This document shows, in pieces, positions 57,655 through 60,798 of a stretch of 64,000 nucleotides of DNA. Numbering within the stretch: the stretch's first letter is position 1; each line of letters opens with the position of its first letter. The notes under the pieces were generated by a model. That model saw only the letters and a program-made list of their open reading frames with translations, was not told where the DNA came from and did not search any database. Both the position numbers and the translations under genes were made by a program. This stretch comes from Castor canadensis. Lineage: Eukaryota > Chordata > Mammalia > Rodentia > Castoridae. The DNA lies in assembly GCF_047511655.1 (NCBI RefSeq), contig NC_133389.1, positions 29,859,501-29,923,500 of the forward strand. The letters are read 5' to 3'.

Positions 57655-59798
57655 TATCAGAGTTCATGTCTGCTGGGGTGAAGTTCTTTCCTGCATCTTT
57701 TTCATGGGGAAGAGGCATTGTCTTGCTGTGTGGCCATCTTGGCTTTTCTCAGATGGGTAATTATTTATTTGGCTCCCAAGTCCAGAGATCAAATGGAAGG
57801 CAGAAGTCACCATGCCCTCCCCTCGACATGCTTTCTTAATCTCTAAATTCTAGTTTCTGGATTGTTGTTTTTGATTGTAAATCTAACTTGGAATTCAACC
57901 TGCAAATTTTTATTTACTGATTATTCTAGTGTGGTGATAACTGGGAGCTGGGATATTCAGGGTGAGGCTCAGCACTTACTCTTCAAGAGGTCAAGTTCAG
58001 CTACAGCTTTTGTTCCCCAGGCCTGTTGCTCTGAGCCTGCCTCTGAGGTTTTCTGTCCTTTAGAATGCTGGGGACTCAGGACATTAACAGGCATGGTATA
58101 TATGATACATGTGTCTAGTGTTTCTGTAGCCTGATGGTGTTGTATCTGAACAAACATGGTGTCTGTTTCCTCTGCTCTTCACACCACAACAATTAGCACA
58201 GAAAACTTCTGGCACAGATGTGTGAAGATGTCTACTGCTAGCAAGTAAGCAATTTCTTCTGCAGCTGATACCAGCTGGTATTCTTCACCCAATTCTCTTC
58301 CCAGACTATCAACCTAGAGATAGTGTCAGATGCCACAAGTGGAAGGCTCAGTCCCAGGGGCACCCCCACTATAGTGGCCACTCCCAAGCCCCAGTTTGTT
58401 TTAACTGTGCTTCTGACCAACTGGCTATAAATCAGGGTTCCTGTAATCCCTCCTTTATTAATTTGCTTGAATGGTTCACTCACACCGGCTGGTTTATAAC
58501 AAGGGATATTACAAAGGATACAGATGGGGGGTGCGGCTGATGGGGGAGCAGAAGCATGGAACTTCCATGGTTTTTCAGAGAATGCCACTGCTACCCTCCT
58601 GGAATCTCCGTGTGTTTAGTGGCTGGGAAACTTCTGGGACCCAGTCCATTCGGGTTTTTAAAGAGACTTCATTGCCTCGGCTCATTTACTAATAGATTGA
58701 GTGGACAAACCCAGCAAAGCCGGTCGATTCTGATTCTTCTTGGCTTCTCTGTGCAGCATTCCTACCTCCAGGTATGGAACAGGAACCTTCTGGAATGAGG
58801 AGGTCATCTGATCTCCTGTCATGCCAAGGAGGCCAGATAATTTCTTTATGGCCAGCTAAAGGCAGAGGAGGATTAGGGCTTTCATGATCCTCCTTGGGGA
58901 GGAAGTTACAAGCCAGAGGCCACAGAGGAAATCAGAAATAAATATGCCACCATATCCCAGGTATAAATGTTAGCCAAATAAACATTCTTCTTAACTCTTC
59001 GATAGAAGGTGTGTTGTTCCCTCTTTAACTCATCAGGCTCATGAGCGGTTAGAGACGGAAAGAACACCGAGAGGTCATCTAAAGAGAAGGAAGAAACACT
59101 GTGAAATTGTGGTAGCATTAGTAATGTTTCCTGGAATGTAAACTTTGTGAGTTGGAACCTTGGCTGCGTCTTCCTCCCAAGCCCTGGGCATACGTACAGC
59201 AGGTTAGCAACAATGACAGGATGCTAAGTGAAACAATTTTTAGCCTTTGTCTTAGTGTCCAGGGCCATGGTGGGAACATGAGGGAGCTTGATAAATTTTT
59301 TATTTATTTTTTTTTGTGGTACTGGTGCTTGAACTCAGGGCCTATACCTTGAGTCACTTCACCAGCCCTTTTTTGTGATGGGTTTTTTAGAACTATTTGC
59401 CCAGGCTGGCTTCAAACTGAGATCCTCCTGATCTCTTCCTCCTGAGTAGCGAGGATTACAGGCACGAGCCACTGGCACCTAGTTAGTTTTTAAAATTTTT
59501 GGTGGTGCTGAAGTTTGAACTCAGGGCCTTATGGTTGCTAACCATGCCCAAAGCCCTTGAACCAGTCTTGAGTTTACCACTTGTTCTGCTTAGTAGTTTG
59601 TGTGTGTGTATAATTTTATATAGTGTTGTATATTTGAATTTGGACATATATAGACCTTGATTATTGTCTTATTAAAAATTTCTTTTTGCAGAAGTAGACA
59701 ATGTGGCCCAATGTCACATTCAGCTTGCACAAACTCTAAGAGAAGAAGCCAGGAAGATGGAAGAATTCAGGGAAAAGCAAAAGGTCCAACGGAAAAAG
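16371..59798 (+). CDS. PSTPIP2: PSTPIP2, 5' part (exons 1-5, residues 1-118; continues beyond the window)
   Basis: Exons 16371-16403, 49621-49721, 54290-54367, 56559-56593 and 59692-59798 join in frame to 118 codons beginning MTGSLFKGNFW and ending QKVQRKK. The sequence is nearly identical to mammalian PSTPIP2 (MAYP), a protein of about 334 residues. It is an F-BAR protein that binds PI(4,5)P2 membranes, bundles actin and recruits PEST-type tyrosine phosphatases; loss in mice causes macrophage-driven autoinflammatory bone disease. The exons here cover roughly the first half of the F-BAR domain, mainly charged amphipathic helices. Unlike PSTPIP1, the family member has no SH3 domain, but that end is not in view. 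I searched 59799-64000 for the next exon (family start TELIMDAI) and did not see it. Intron 1 is 33,217 bp. Identity is firm. Confidence 0.96.
17176..17338 (-). mobile_element. B1-dID SINE with shortened ID and B1
   Basis: TACTGGGCTTTGAACTCAGG, then CTCTACCACTTGAGCCACTC; the ID middle lacks about 20 nt and the B1 right end is missing. Confidence 0.75.
17339..18085. other. PSTPIP2 intron 1, unique stretch
   Basis: No exon or clear repeat; 17560-17790 has the look of an old, unclassified interspersed repeat (CTTCTGGGAAGCC, TCATAGCATTTGCC). Confidence 0.35.
18086..18298 (-). mobile_element. B1-dID SINE
   Basis: GGTGGTGCTGGGGTTTGAAC, full ID middle, linker TTTTGTGCTGGGTATTTTTG, B1 ending CACACCTGGCTCAC. 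Confidence 0.85.
18299..18420 (-). mobile_element. MIR fragment
   Basis: TCTAAATGCTTTACACACAC and CAGATGAGGAAACTGAGCAG are conserved MIR blocks. Confidence 0.55.
18421..19394. other. PSTPIP2 intron 1, purine-rich unique DNA
   Basis: 18765-19050 is strongly GA-rich, giving a chance open frame on +. No family resemblance, no splice support. Confidence 0.4.
19536..19613 (+). mobile_element. dID SINE
   Basis: GGGCTGGCAGGCTAGGTGGT to AACCCCAGTACTCGG; its tail runs straight into a GA microsatellite. Confidence 0.8.
19614..19671 (+). repeat. (GA)n microsatellite
   Basis: About 28 GA units with one A interruption, starting at the 3' end of a dID SINE. Confidence 0.95.
19746..20649. other. PSTPIP2 intron 1, nothing recognised
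   Basis: Unique-looking; overlapping open frames on both strands (19943-20328) have no codon-quality signal or family resemblance. Confidence 0.35.
20650..21114 (-). mobile_element. dID, B1 fragment and deleted-ID B1-dID in a row
   Basis: dID 20650-20740; B1 piece 20860-20920 (GAGATAGGGTCCGGGATGGC); dimer 20921-21114 with GAGCCTTCACCTTGAGCCAC showing the internal deletion. Confidence 0.7.
21115..22219. other. PSTPIP2 intron 1, no clear element
   Basis: 21540-21730 resembles an old interspersed repeat (CACTCACAAGTCCTTAGCCAG), unclassified. No exon seen. Confidence 0.3.
22220..22396 (-). mobile_element. B1-dID SINE, B1 right end missing
   Basis: GGTGGCACTGGGGTTTGAAT, linker TTTTTATGTTGGGAATTTTT, B1 stops at GAACTCTGCCTC. 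Confidence 0.8.
22397..22510 (+). mobile_element. MIR fragment
   Basis: TGGTTTGAATTCCAGCTCTG and CTTCATCTGCAAAATGATGG match MIR blocks at the expected distance. Confidence 0.55.
22511..23202. other. PSTPIP2 intron 1, nothing recognised
   Basis: Unique-looking sequence on both strands. Confidence 0.35.
23203..23425 (-). mobile_element. B1-dID SINE, diverged
   Basis: Long T-rich head, GACTTGAACTCAGGGTCTCA, B1 unit to AGCTACTGGTGCCTTGC. Confidence 0.75.
23426..25360. other. PSTPIP2 intron 1, longest repeat-poor stretch
   Basis: Nearly 2 kb with no recent SINE. GC-richer block at 24050-25020; open frames there lack splice sites that fit an exon. Nothing identified. Confidence 0.4.
25361..25453 (+). 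mobile_element. dID SINE
   Basis: GTGCTGATAGAGTGGCTCAG to CCCCAGTACTGCC and A14. Confidence 0.85.
25893..25975 (+). mobile_element. dID SINE with internal deletion
   Basis: GGCTCAAGTGGTAGCATGCC runs straight to TAAGACCCTGAGTTC; A14 tail. Confidence 0.8.
26122..26243 (-). mobile_element. B1 monomer
   Basis: GAGACGGGGTCTTGCTAGGT to GTGTGCACCAAGGCCAGG. Confidence 0.8.
26722..26767 (+). repeat. (TA)n/(CA)n microsatellite
   Basis: Mixed AC and AT dinucleotides, abutting an antisense ID SINE. Confidence 0.9.
26768..26843 (-). mobile_element. ID SINE, diverged
   Basis: GTGATACTGGAGCTGGAAAT to CACTGAGCTAATCCCGGGCC. Confidence 0.65.
27241..27275 (+). repeat. (AC)n microsatellite
   Basis: About 17 pure AC units. 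Confidence 0.95.
27484..27812 (-). mobile_element. dID plus two B1 units (trimeric composite)
   Basis: dID 27484-27567, linker CCTGGTTATTTTGGAGATAG leading into a B1 to CACATCCAGCTT (27689), then a third unit 27690-27812 ending TAGGATTACAGATGTAATCC. Confidence 0.65.
27813..28528. other. PSTPIP2 intron 1, nothing recognised
   Basis: Unique-looking; chance open frames only. Confidence 0.35.
28529..29058 (-). mobile_element. MLT1-type LTR (ERVL-MaLR), interrupted
   Basis: Antisense blocks TTGCTGCTGTAACAAATCAG, TTAGTGGCTTAAAACAACAC and GGGCTAAAATCAAGGTGTCT, then TAATCTAGGATGCCTTCCCC in consensus order. A solo LTR without coding sequence, split by an ID fragment at 28606-28676. A G13 run lies near the end. 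Confidence 0.75.
28606..28676 (-). mobile_element. ID SINE inserted in the MLT1 LTR
   Basis: T8 then CAATGCTGGGGATTAAATCC; LTR text resumes right after at TCTGGGCATCAG. Confidence 0.65.
29380..29633 (+). mobile_element. L1 3' end with perfect 16-bp target-site duplication
   Basis: Flanked by AAAGTTAATAGGTCTT at 29364-29379 and 29634-29649. The body ends GCTAATAAAAATTTTTTAAA, the usual rodent L1 3' terminus. A short 5'-truncated copy with no ORF. Confidence 0.85.
29779..29970 (-). mobile_element. B1-dID SINE with perfect 17-bp target-site duplication
   Basis: TACAATTGCACTAATTT occurs at 29762-29778 and 29971-29987. Deleted-ID subfamily (GAGCCTACACCTTGAGCCAC). It landed in an old L1. Confidence 0.92.
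30274..30468 (+). mobile_element. B1-dID SINE, deleted-ID subfamily
   Basis: GCTGGGTGTCGGTGACTCAC start; ID unit reads GGCTCAAGGTGAAGGCCCTG; A-run end. Confidence 0.9.
30496..30547 (+). repeat. Pyrimidine-rich CTTCC-type simple repeat
   Basis: CTCCTTCCTTCCTCTCTCCC and similar, immediately before an antisense SINE. Confidence 0.8.
30546..30856 (-). mobile_element. dID-B1 dimer plus extra B1 unit
   Basis: Dimer 30546-30740 (GCAGTACTGAGGTTTGAACT) then a B1-like unit to 30856 (AGCAGCCTGGATTACAGACA). Confidence 0.65.
31046..31407. other. PSTPIP2 intron 1, nothing recognised
   Basis: Unique-looking stretch between repeats. Confidence 0.3.
31408..31510 (+). mobile_element. ID SINE, diverged
   Basis: GCTAGGGTGGGATGTACCTT to TTCCCAGCACCACAAG. 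Confidence 0.65.
31834..31957 (+). mobile_element. B1 monomer
   Basis: GCTAGGCGTGGTGGTGCACA to CAAGACCCTGTCTC and A-run. Confidence 0.8.
32028..32326 (-). mobile_element. B1-dID SINE expanded by an internal (TG)n
   Basis: Usual dID head and B1 tail, but the linker carries a 45-bp TG repeat and the ID unit a 30-bp partial duplication (CTAGGCCTCATACTTG). Confidence 0.85.
32157..32201 (+). repeat. (TG)n microsatellite inside a SINE linker
   Basis: About 20 TG units replacing part of the dimer linker. Confidence 0.95.
32477..32650 (-). mobile_element. ID SINE plus B1 fragment within the old L1
   Basis: T17 then GGTGAGGCTGGGATTGCAAC; B1 piece GAGGCAGGGTCTCCTGTCTT to 32650. Confidence 0.7.
33186..33666 (-). 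mobile_element. MLT1-type LTR (ERVL-MaLR), solo
   Basis: TTGCTGCTGTAATGAATAAT, AAAGTGGCTTAAAACAACAG, CCTTGGCTAATAGCCCCTTC and TTGTGATTACATTGCAGCCA in consensus order, antisense. The old L1 text is continuous across it. No viral gene. Confidence 0.8.
34408..34440 (+). repeat. (CA)n microsatellite
   Basis: Short CA run after CTCTCTCCCTCTGTCT. Confidence 0.9.
34504..34693 (-). mobile_element. B1-dID SINE with perfect 15-bp target-site duplication
   Basis: ATCATTATTAATCTT at 34489-34503 and 34694-34708. Deleted-ID subfamily (ATCTTGAGCCACTCCACC). Confidence 0.92.
34694..35216. other. PSTPIP2 intron 1, nothing recognised
   Basis: Unique-looking; open frame at 34773-35024 has no family resemblance. 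Confidence 0.3.
35217..35452 (+). mobile_element. B1-dID SINE with partial ID duplication
   Basis: CCTAGCTACTTGGGAGGCTG; ID end duplicated (GAAGCCCTGAGGTAGGCGTGAGGCCCTGAG region), A-rich tail. Confidence 0.75.
35453..35907. other. PSTPIP2 intron 1, AT-rich, nothing recognised
   Basis: Only a short CACACACA run at 35815-35825. Confidence 0.35.
35908..36110 (+). mobile_element. B1 followed by ID (older dimer type)
   Basis: B1 35908-36020 (GCCAGATGTGGTAGTTCATG), ID 36021-36109 (TGATCCCCAGCACTG), A17. The ID here is the classic rather than the dID type. Confidence 0.75.
36393..36526 (-). mobile_element. dID SINE preceded by CT-rich repeat
   Basis: CT-rich 36393-36445 then GTGGAACTGGAGTTTGAACT to GAGCCACACCTCCACC. 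Confidence 0.7.
36927..37048 (-). mobile_element. B1 monomer
   Basis: TGAGACAAGGTCTTGCAATG to ACCATTCCCAGCCCTGG; preceded by T9. Confidence 0.85.
37049..38454. other. PSTPIP2 intron 1, repeat-poor
   Basis: 1.4 kb without recent repeats. Open frames at 37234-37993 lack convincing splice sites and family resemblance. Nothing identified. Confidence 0.4.
38455..38673 (+). mobile_element. B1-dID SINE, full ID
   Basis: GGGTGCTGGTGGCTCACGCC, linker AAACCCATCACAAAAAAGGG, ID with the middle kept. Confidence 0.9.
38695..39125. mobile_element. Two MIR fragments, opposite orientations
   Basis: 38695-38885 reads as antisense-type MIR (AAAGTCACATAGCTTGTAAA); 38930-39125 as sense-type (CCTCAGTTTCTTGTCCTGTA, CACAGCAAGTGCTCAATG). 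Confidence 0.55.
39211..39411 (+). mobile_element. B1-dID SINE, deleted-ID subfamily
   Basis: GCTGAGTGTCGGTGGCTCAC; ID reads GTGGGTCAAGGTGTAGGTCC. Confidence 0.88.
39839..40715 (-). mobile_element. L1 retrotransposon, 3' end of ORF2 plus 3' UTR
   Basis: 5'-truncated antisense copy. The minus strand encodes about 134 codons (40732-40328) of the ORF2 C-terminus, including IPLLGIYPKE, CTPMFIAALFTIAKLWKQP and TDEWIKKMWYLYTMEFYAAM. The upstream reverse-transcriptase domain is absent, so it cannot move itself. The 3' UTR (39849-40327) keeps its polypurine tract, and the T8 at 39841 is the A-tail. The open frame suggests a fairly young copy. Confidence 0.93.
40763..40981 (-). mobile_element. B1-dID SINE, long-linker subfamily
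   Basis: AGAACTGGGGTTTGAGCTCA, linker CATTTTGCTTTGGTTATTCA, B1 to CACTGATGCCCAGTT. Confidence 0.85.
40982..41729. other. PSTPIP2 intron 1, GC-richer unique block
   Basis: 41330-41640 is GC-rich with open frames on both strands; no exon features or family resemblance. Confidence 0.35.
41730..41851 (-). mobile_element. dID fragment and full dID, tandem
   Basis: Fragment 41730-41762 (TACTGGGGTTTGAACTAAGG) then T8-GGCAGCACTGGGGTTTAAAC to CTCTGCCAGCCTG. The first copy is cut after about 30 bp. Confidence 0.75.
41876..42069 (-). mobile_element. B1-dID SINE, deleted-ID subfamily
   Basis: GGTATTGGGGTTTGAACTCA, then GGCCTGTGCCTTGAGCCACT (deletion), B1 to CCACTGGCATTGG. Confidence 0.88.
43123..43245 (-). 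mobile_element. B1 monomer nested in old L1
   Basis: GAGACAGAGTCTCACTATGT to CTCACCACCATACCTGGTG. Confidence 0.85.
43410..43620 (+). mobile_element. B1-dID SINE nested in old L1
   Basis: CCAGGTGCCGATGGCTCATG; part of the B1 middle (CTAGCTACTC) is missing; ID has its full middle. Confidence 0.88.
43919..43938 (+). repeat. (GT)n microsatellite
   Basis: Ten GT units, within old L1 sequence. Confidence 0.9.
44391..44510 (-). mobile_element. B1 monomer nested in old L1
   Basis: T13-GAGAAAGAGTCTCACTCTGT to GTGCACCACCACGGATCC. Confidence 0.85.
44986..45189 (-). mobile_element. B1-dID SINE, full ID
   Basis: GTACTGGGGTTTGAACTCAG, complete ID middle, B1 to CACTGGCACTGGCTG. Confidence 0.9.
45556..45652 (-). 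mobile_element. dID SINE
   Basis: T9, short TGTGTG run, GACTGGAATTTAAACTTAGG to CAAACCTCCAGCCC. Confidence 0.75.
45653..47399. other. PSTPIP2 intron 1, mostly unclassified
   Basis: 45690-46030 has the texture of an old interspersed repeat (ATTTGAGGAAGACTTC, AAGCATGTACAAAGATC) that I could not place. 46030-47399 holds nothing I recognise. Confidence 0.35.
47400..47640 (-). mobile_element. Possible ERV LTR fragment
   Basis: GTTGCAGCAAAGAATTTACG then GTGAGTTTATAAAAGTGTAT resembles the edge of an antisense ERV LTR. Weak, judged from texture only; no coding sequence. Confidence 0.25.
47668..47966 (-). mobile_element. B1-dID SINE plus extra B1 fragment
   Basis: Dimer 47668-47872 (CTTTTGCTTTGGTTATTTTT linker) and a diverged B1-like unit to CCACCATGGTCAAC. 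Confidence 0.65.
47967..48670. other. PSTPIP2 intron 1, nothing recognised
   Basis: Open frame 47968-48294 lacks coding texture or family resemblance. Confidence 0.35.
48671..48898 (+). mobile_element. B1-dID SINE, full ID
   Basis: GCTGGGCACTGGTTGCTCAT, linker AACCCAATATAAAAAAGGGC, complete ID, A-rich tail. Confidence 0.9.
48899..49620. other. End of PSTPIP2 intron 1
   Basis: Unique DNA leading to the exon 2 acceptor; long pyrimidine-rich stretch at 49280-49460. Confidence 0.4.
49621..49721 (+). CDS. PSTPIP2: PSTPIP2 coding exon 2
   Basis: Residues 12-44 plus two bases (SSDILSTIGYDSIIQHLNNG to FLKER), the N-terminal F-BAR helix. Strong acceptor TTTCCCCAG, donor GTAATG. Confidence 0.96.
49954..50032 (+). 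mobile_element. L1 3' terminus, severely truncated
   Basis: GGGGGAGGGGGGCAGGGTGG and GAAATGACCCAAACAATGTA are the reverse complement of the L1 3' UTR seen at 39850-39920; ends in an A-rich run at 50021-50028. Confidence 0.75.
50343..50541 (-). mobile_element. B1-dID SINE with 10-bp target-site duplication
   Basis: ACATTGTCTT at 50333-50342 and 50542-50551. Full ID middle; linker TTTTGTGTTGAGTATTTTCA. Confidence 0.85.
50542..51185. other. PSTPIP2 intron 2, nothing recognised
   Basis: 50560-50720 may be an old LTR remnant (ACATGGAGGGCGGCC); not classified. Confidence 0.3.
51186..51795 (+). mobile_element. L1 fragment (end of ORF2 and 3' UTR), split by two SINEs
   Basis: 51186-51370 gives the end of ORF2 (GGAACTGGAGAATATCATGA, GTGTTTTCTGTCATGTGTGG); 51608-51795 gives the 3' UTR with a G-rich purine tract and a TGATATATGCACATG end. 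B1 and dID lie between. Confidence 0.75.
51371..51607 (+). mobile_element. B1 unit plus B1/dID tail unit, nested in L1
   Basis: B1 51371-51487 (GCCAGGCATGGTGGTATATC, A10) then 51488-51607, where the linker TCAAAAATATCCAACACAAA leads into a full ID unit. Confidence 0.75.
51796..52382. other. PSTPIP2 intron 2, nothing recognised
   Basis: Unique-looking; overlapping chance frames on both strands. Confidence 0.3.
52383..52470 (+). mobile_element. dID SINE, near-consensus
   Basis: GGGGCTGGTGGAGTGGCTCA, complete body, A9 tail. One of the cleanest monomers in the window. Confidence 0.92.
52588..52840 (-). mobile_element. B1 remnant with an opposite-strand ID insertion
   Basis: B1 fragment TTTTTTGAGACATGGTCTTA (52588) is followed by a + strand ID at 52607-52697 (TTCGATCCCCAGCACTGC); a B1 follows at 52731-52838 (GAGGCAGGGTCTCACCGTGT). 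Confidence 0.7.
52841..53372. other. PSTPIP2 intron 2, nothing recognised
   Basis: 52900-53290 has the texture of an old L1 or MER-type repeat but no firm match. Confidence 0.3.
53373..53457 (+). mobile_element. dID SINE ending in a CA repeat
   Basis: GGGCTGGCGGAGTGGCTCAA to CCCCAGTACCACACACC; the tail has become (AC)n. Confidence 0.88.
53458..53507 (+). repeat. (CA)n microsatellite
   Basis: About 24 units, continuous with the SINE tail. Confidence 0.95.
53508..53887. other. PSTPIP2 intron 2, nothing recognised
   Basis: Unique-looking; 53690-53840 has the texture of an old interspersed repeat. Confidence 0.3.
53888..54040 (+). mobile_element. 7SL-derived monomer of FLAM/proto-B1 type
   Basis: GGGAGGCTGAGGCGAGAGGA and TTGAGGCCAGGAGTTCAAGG are closer to 7SL/FLAM than the B1 copies nearby. 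Tail is (AAAC)n-rich. Confidence 0.65.
54290..54367 (+). CDS. PSTPIP2: PSTPIP2 coding exon 3
   Basis: Residues 45-70 plus two bases (AAIEEKYGKDLLSLSKKK to GQSEI). It carries a Lys-rich patch of the kind used for membrane contact in F-BAR domains. Acceptor CCCCTTAG, donor GTACGT. Confidence 0.96.
54368..54662. other. PSTPIP2 intron 3, start
   Basis: Unique AT-rich DNA; ends in the first copy of the 13-bp repeat AGAAATTTAATAG (54650-54662). Confidence 0.4.
54663..54972 (+). mobile_element. Compound insertion: dID, 27-bp spacer and B1-dID within one 13-bp duplication
   Basis: AGAAATTTAATAG occurs at 54650-54662 and 54973-54985. Inside are a dID (54663-54752), a short unique spacer and a deleted-ID B1-dID (54779-54972, A13 tail). 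Confidence 0.8.
55319..55514 (-). mobile_element. B1-dID SINE with 15-bp target-site duplication (one mismatch)
   Basis: AAGTTGGTGGACTTT at 55304-55318 and AAGTTGGGGGACTTT at 55516-55530. Long-linker subfamily (CATTTTACTCTGGTTATTTT). Confidence 0.9.
55544..55745 (+). mobile_element. B1-dID SINE with deleted B1 middle
   Basis: GCTGGGCACCTGTGACTCAT; CCTGTAATCCCAGG jumps to ATTAAGGTTC; linker CAAAAATACCCAACACAGAA; full ID. Confidence 0.85.
55746..56558. other. PSTPIP2 intron 3, end
   Basis: Unique-looking; nothing recognised before the exon 4 acceptor. Confidence 0.35.
56559..56593 (+). CDS. PSTPIP2: PSTPIP2 coding exon 4 (35-nt micro-exon)
   Basis: Completes Asn71, then TLKRALEVFKQ and one base of Gln83. 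Acceptor GGTTTCCAG, donor GTAAGT, near-perfect sites that offset the very small size. Skipping it would shift the frame. Confidence 0.94.
56594..56982. other. PSTPIP2 intron 4, start
   Basis: 56770-56950 has an old-repeat texture (TTCCTGGGCCCATCC, AGGCCTGAGAGCCTGCATG), unclassified. Confidence 0.3.
56983..57054 (-). mobile_element. dID SINE, head deleted
   Basis: GGTGGTACAGGGACTCATGC to GAGCCACTCCACCAGCCC; the TTTGAACTCAGG part is missing. Confidence 0.8.
57275..57504 (+). mobile_element. B1-dID SINE with 11-bp target-site duplication
   Basis: AAGGAAACAGA at 57264-57274 and 57505-57515. Full ID with a small internal insertion (CAAAGAAAGCAGTAG region). Confidence 0.85.
57544..57618 (+). mobile_element. 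dID SINE ending in a GA repeat
   Basis: GGGCTGGTAGAGTGACTCAA to AATCCCAGTGCACAG. Confidence 0.88.
57619..57651 (+). repeat. (GA)n microsatellite
   Basis: About 16 units, continuous with the SINE tail. Confidence 0.95.
57652..58258. other. PSTPIP2 intron 4, nothing recognised
   Basis: Unique-looking on both strands. Confidence 0.3.
58259..58870 (-). mobile_element. Ancient LTR-like fragment, class uncertain
   Basis: CTATAAATCAGGGTTCCTGT, CTTTATTAATTTGCTTGAAT, TATTACAAAGGATACAGATG and GGGTTTTTAAAGAGACTTCA recall an old mammalian ERV LTR in antisense, perhaps related to 10340-10790. A 116-codon antisense frame (58238-58588) falls inside and looks accidental. Confidence 0.4.
58871..59295. other. 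PSTPIP2 intron 4, nothing recognised
   Basis: Unique-looking stretch. Confidence 0.3.
59296..59484 (-). mobile_element. B1-dID SINE, deleted-ID subfamily
   Basis: GTGGTACTGGTGCTTGAACT, then GGCCTATACCTTGAGTCACT (deletion); the B1 lost GAGATAGGGTCTC. Confidence 0.88.
59495..59573 (-). mobile_element. dID fragment
   Basis: GGTGGTGCTGAAGTTTGAAC to AAGCCCTTGAACCAG, diverged; 119 bp upstream of exon 5. Confidence 0.65.
59692..59798 (+). CDS. PSTPIP2: PSTPIP2 coding exon 5
   Basis: Residues 83-118 (QVDNVAQCHIQLAQTL to QKVQRKK), a long charged helix. Acceptor TTTTTGCAG; donor GTTGGT keeps only GT and +5 G of the consensus, so it is weak. The frame stays open past the donor to 60056. Confidence 0.94.
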
Positions 59799-59896
59799 GT
59801 TGGTTTTGTGCATTTGTTGAAATGTTGCCTTTCCTTCTGTAGAAAAACAGCTTCCACCCTGATGCAATCAAACCTTTACCTCCTTCTTCCCCCTTT

Positions 59897-60031
59897 TCCC
59901 TCCCTCCCTCCCTTCCTTCTTTCCTTCCTTCCTTCCTTCCTTCCTTCCTTCCTTCCTTCCTTCCTTCCTTCCTTCCTTCCTTCCTTCCTTCCTTCCCTCC
60001 TTCCTTCCTTCCTTCCTTCCCTCCCCTCTCT
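59897..60031 (+). repeat. (TTCC)n polypyrimidine microsatellite
   Basis: Some 27 TTCC units in the core (59912-60020) flanked by CCCT/CTTT variants, starting about 100 nt after the exon 5 donor. Confidence 0.97.
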
Positions 60032-60039
60032 TTCTTCTT

Positions 60040-60115
60040 TCTGTGGTAGGGATTGAACCCAAGGCCTCAAGAATACTAGATAAGTGCTCTTTCACTGAGC
60101 TATACCCCAACCCAT
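60040..60115 (-). mobile_element. ID SINE
   Basis: TGTGGTAGGGATTGAACCCA to CACTGAGCTATACCCCAACC; the TTCC tract abuts its A-tail end. Confidence 0.75.
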
Positions 60116-60589
60116 TCATGTTCTTTTCCTAACCTGAGAAATCATTCATTGGAATCCCCATGTGGGGACTCAGTCTAGGTGCTTATGCCTCTGCACCCAT
60201 TTCTGCAACCCAGGCCTGTCCTCCTTTTAAAAATTCCTGCAGGATTCAGGGGTCCAGTTAGCATGCCTCATCTTTTCAGACCTGCTGCCACCGCTAAAAC
60301 TATGATGGAAAAGGGACCCCTCTGGCTTCAGTGTATGTCTAGCACATCCCAGCTGATGGGCTCCCAGACCACACTCCTCTTAGGCAAGGCAGTGAGGGAT
60401 GGGTGGAGAAGTGGAGGAGACTCATGATCTGTCTGAAGTCCACAATGTAGTCCAATAATCCTATTTTACAAATAGAGAAACTGAGATCCTGGGATATCCA
60501 AGTTGTTTTTGTCTTGCAAGTAATGATGCAAAGCAGGCTTGTTTTTATTGACATGGAAGGAGAAGGGAGTGAACAAGAGTTAATAAACT
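60116..60589. other. PSTPIP2 intron 5 with MIR fragment
   Basis: A MIR-like block at 60450-60530 (CCTATTTTACAAATAGAGAA); otherwise nothing. Confidence 0.4.
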
Positions 60590-60798
60590 AGCCAGGTGCT
60601 GATGGCTCACGCCTGTAATCCTAGCTACTCAGGAGGAAGAGATCAGGAGGATCATGGTCCTAAGACAACCCAGGCAAATAGTTTGTAAGACCCTATCTCG
60701 AAAAACCCCTCACAAAAAAGGGCTGGTGGAGTGGCTCAAGGTGAAGGCCCTGAGTTCAAGCCCCACTACTGCCAAAAAAAAAAAAAAAAAGAGAGAGA
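60590..60798 (+). mobile_element. B1-dID SINE, deleted-ID subfamily
   Basis: GCCAGGTGCTGATGGCTCAC; ID reads GGCTCAAGGTGAAGGCCCTG; A18 tail then a GAGAGAG start. Confidence 0.92.

Noticed and set aside
58238-58588. 116-codon minus-strand frame with hydrophobic stretch
   Set aside because: Lies in LTR-like sequence, starts and stops at arbitrary points and matches no family I know.
19614-60031. Tandem repeats as possible CRISPR-like arrays or minisatellite genes
   Set aside because: They are plain di- and tetranucleotide microsatellites with no spaced repeat units, in a mammalian intron.
59868-60119. Minus-strand frame with repeated Lys-Glu-Gly-Arg
   Set aside because: Translation of the GGAA repeat; a 4-nt repeat without stops is open in every frame.
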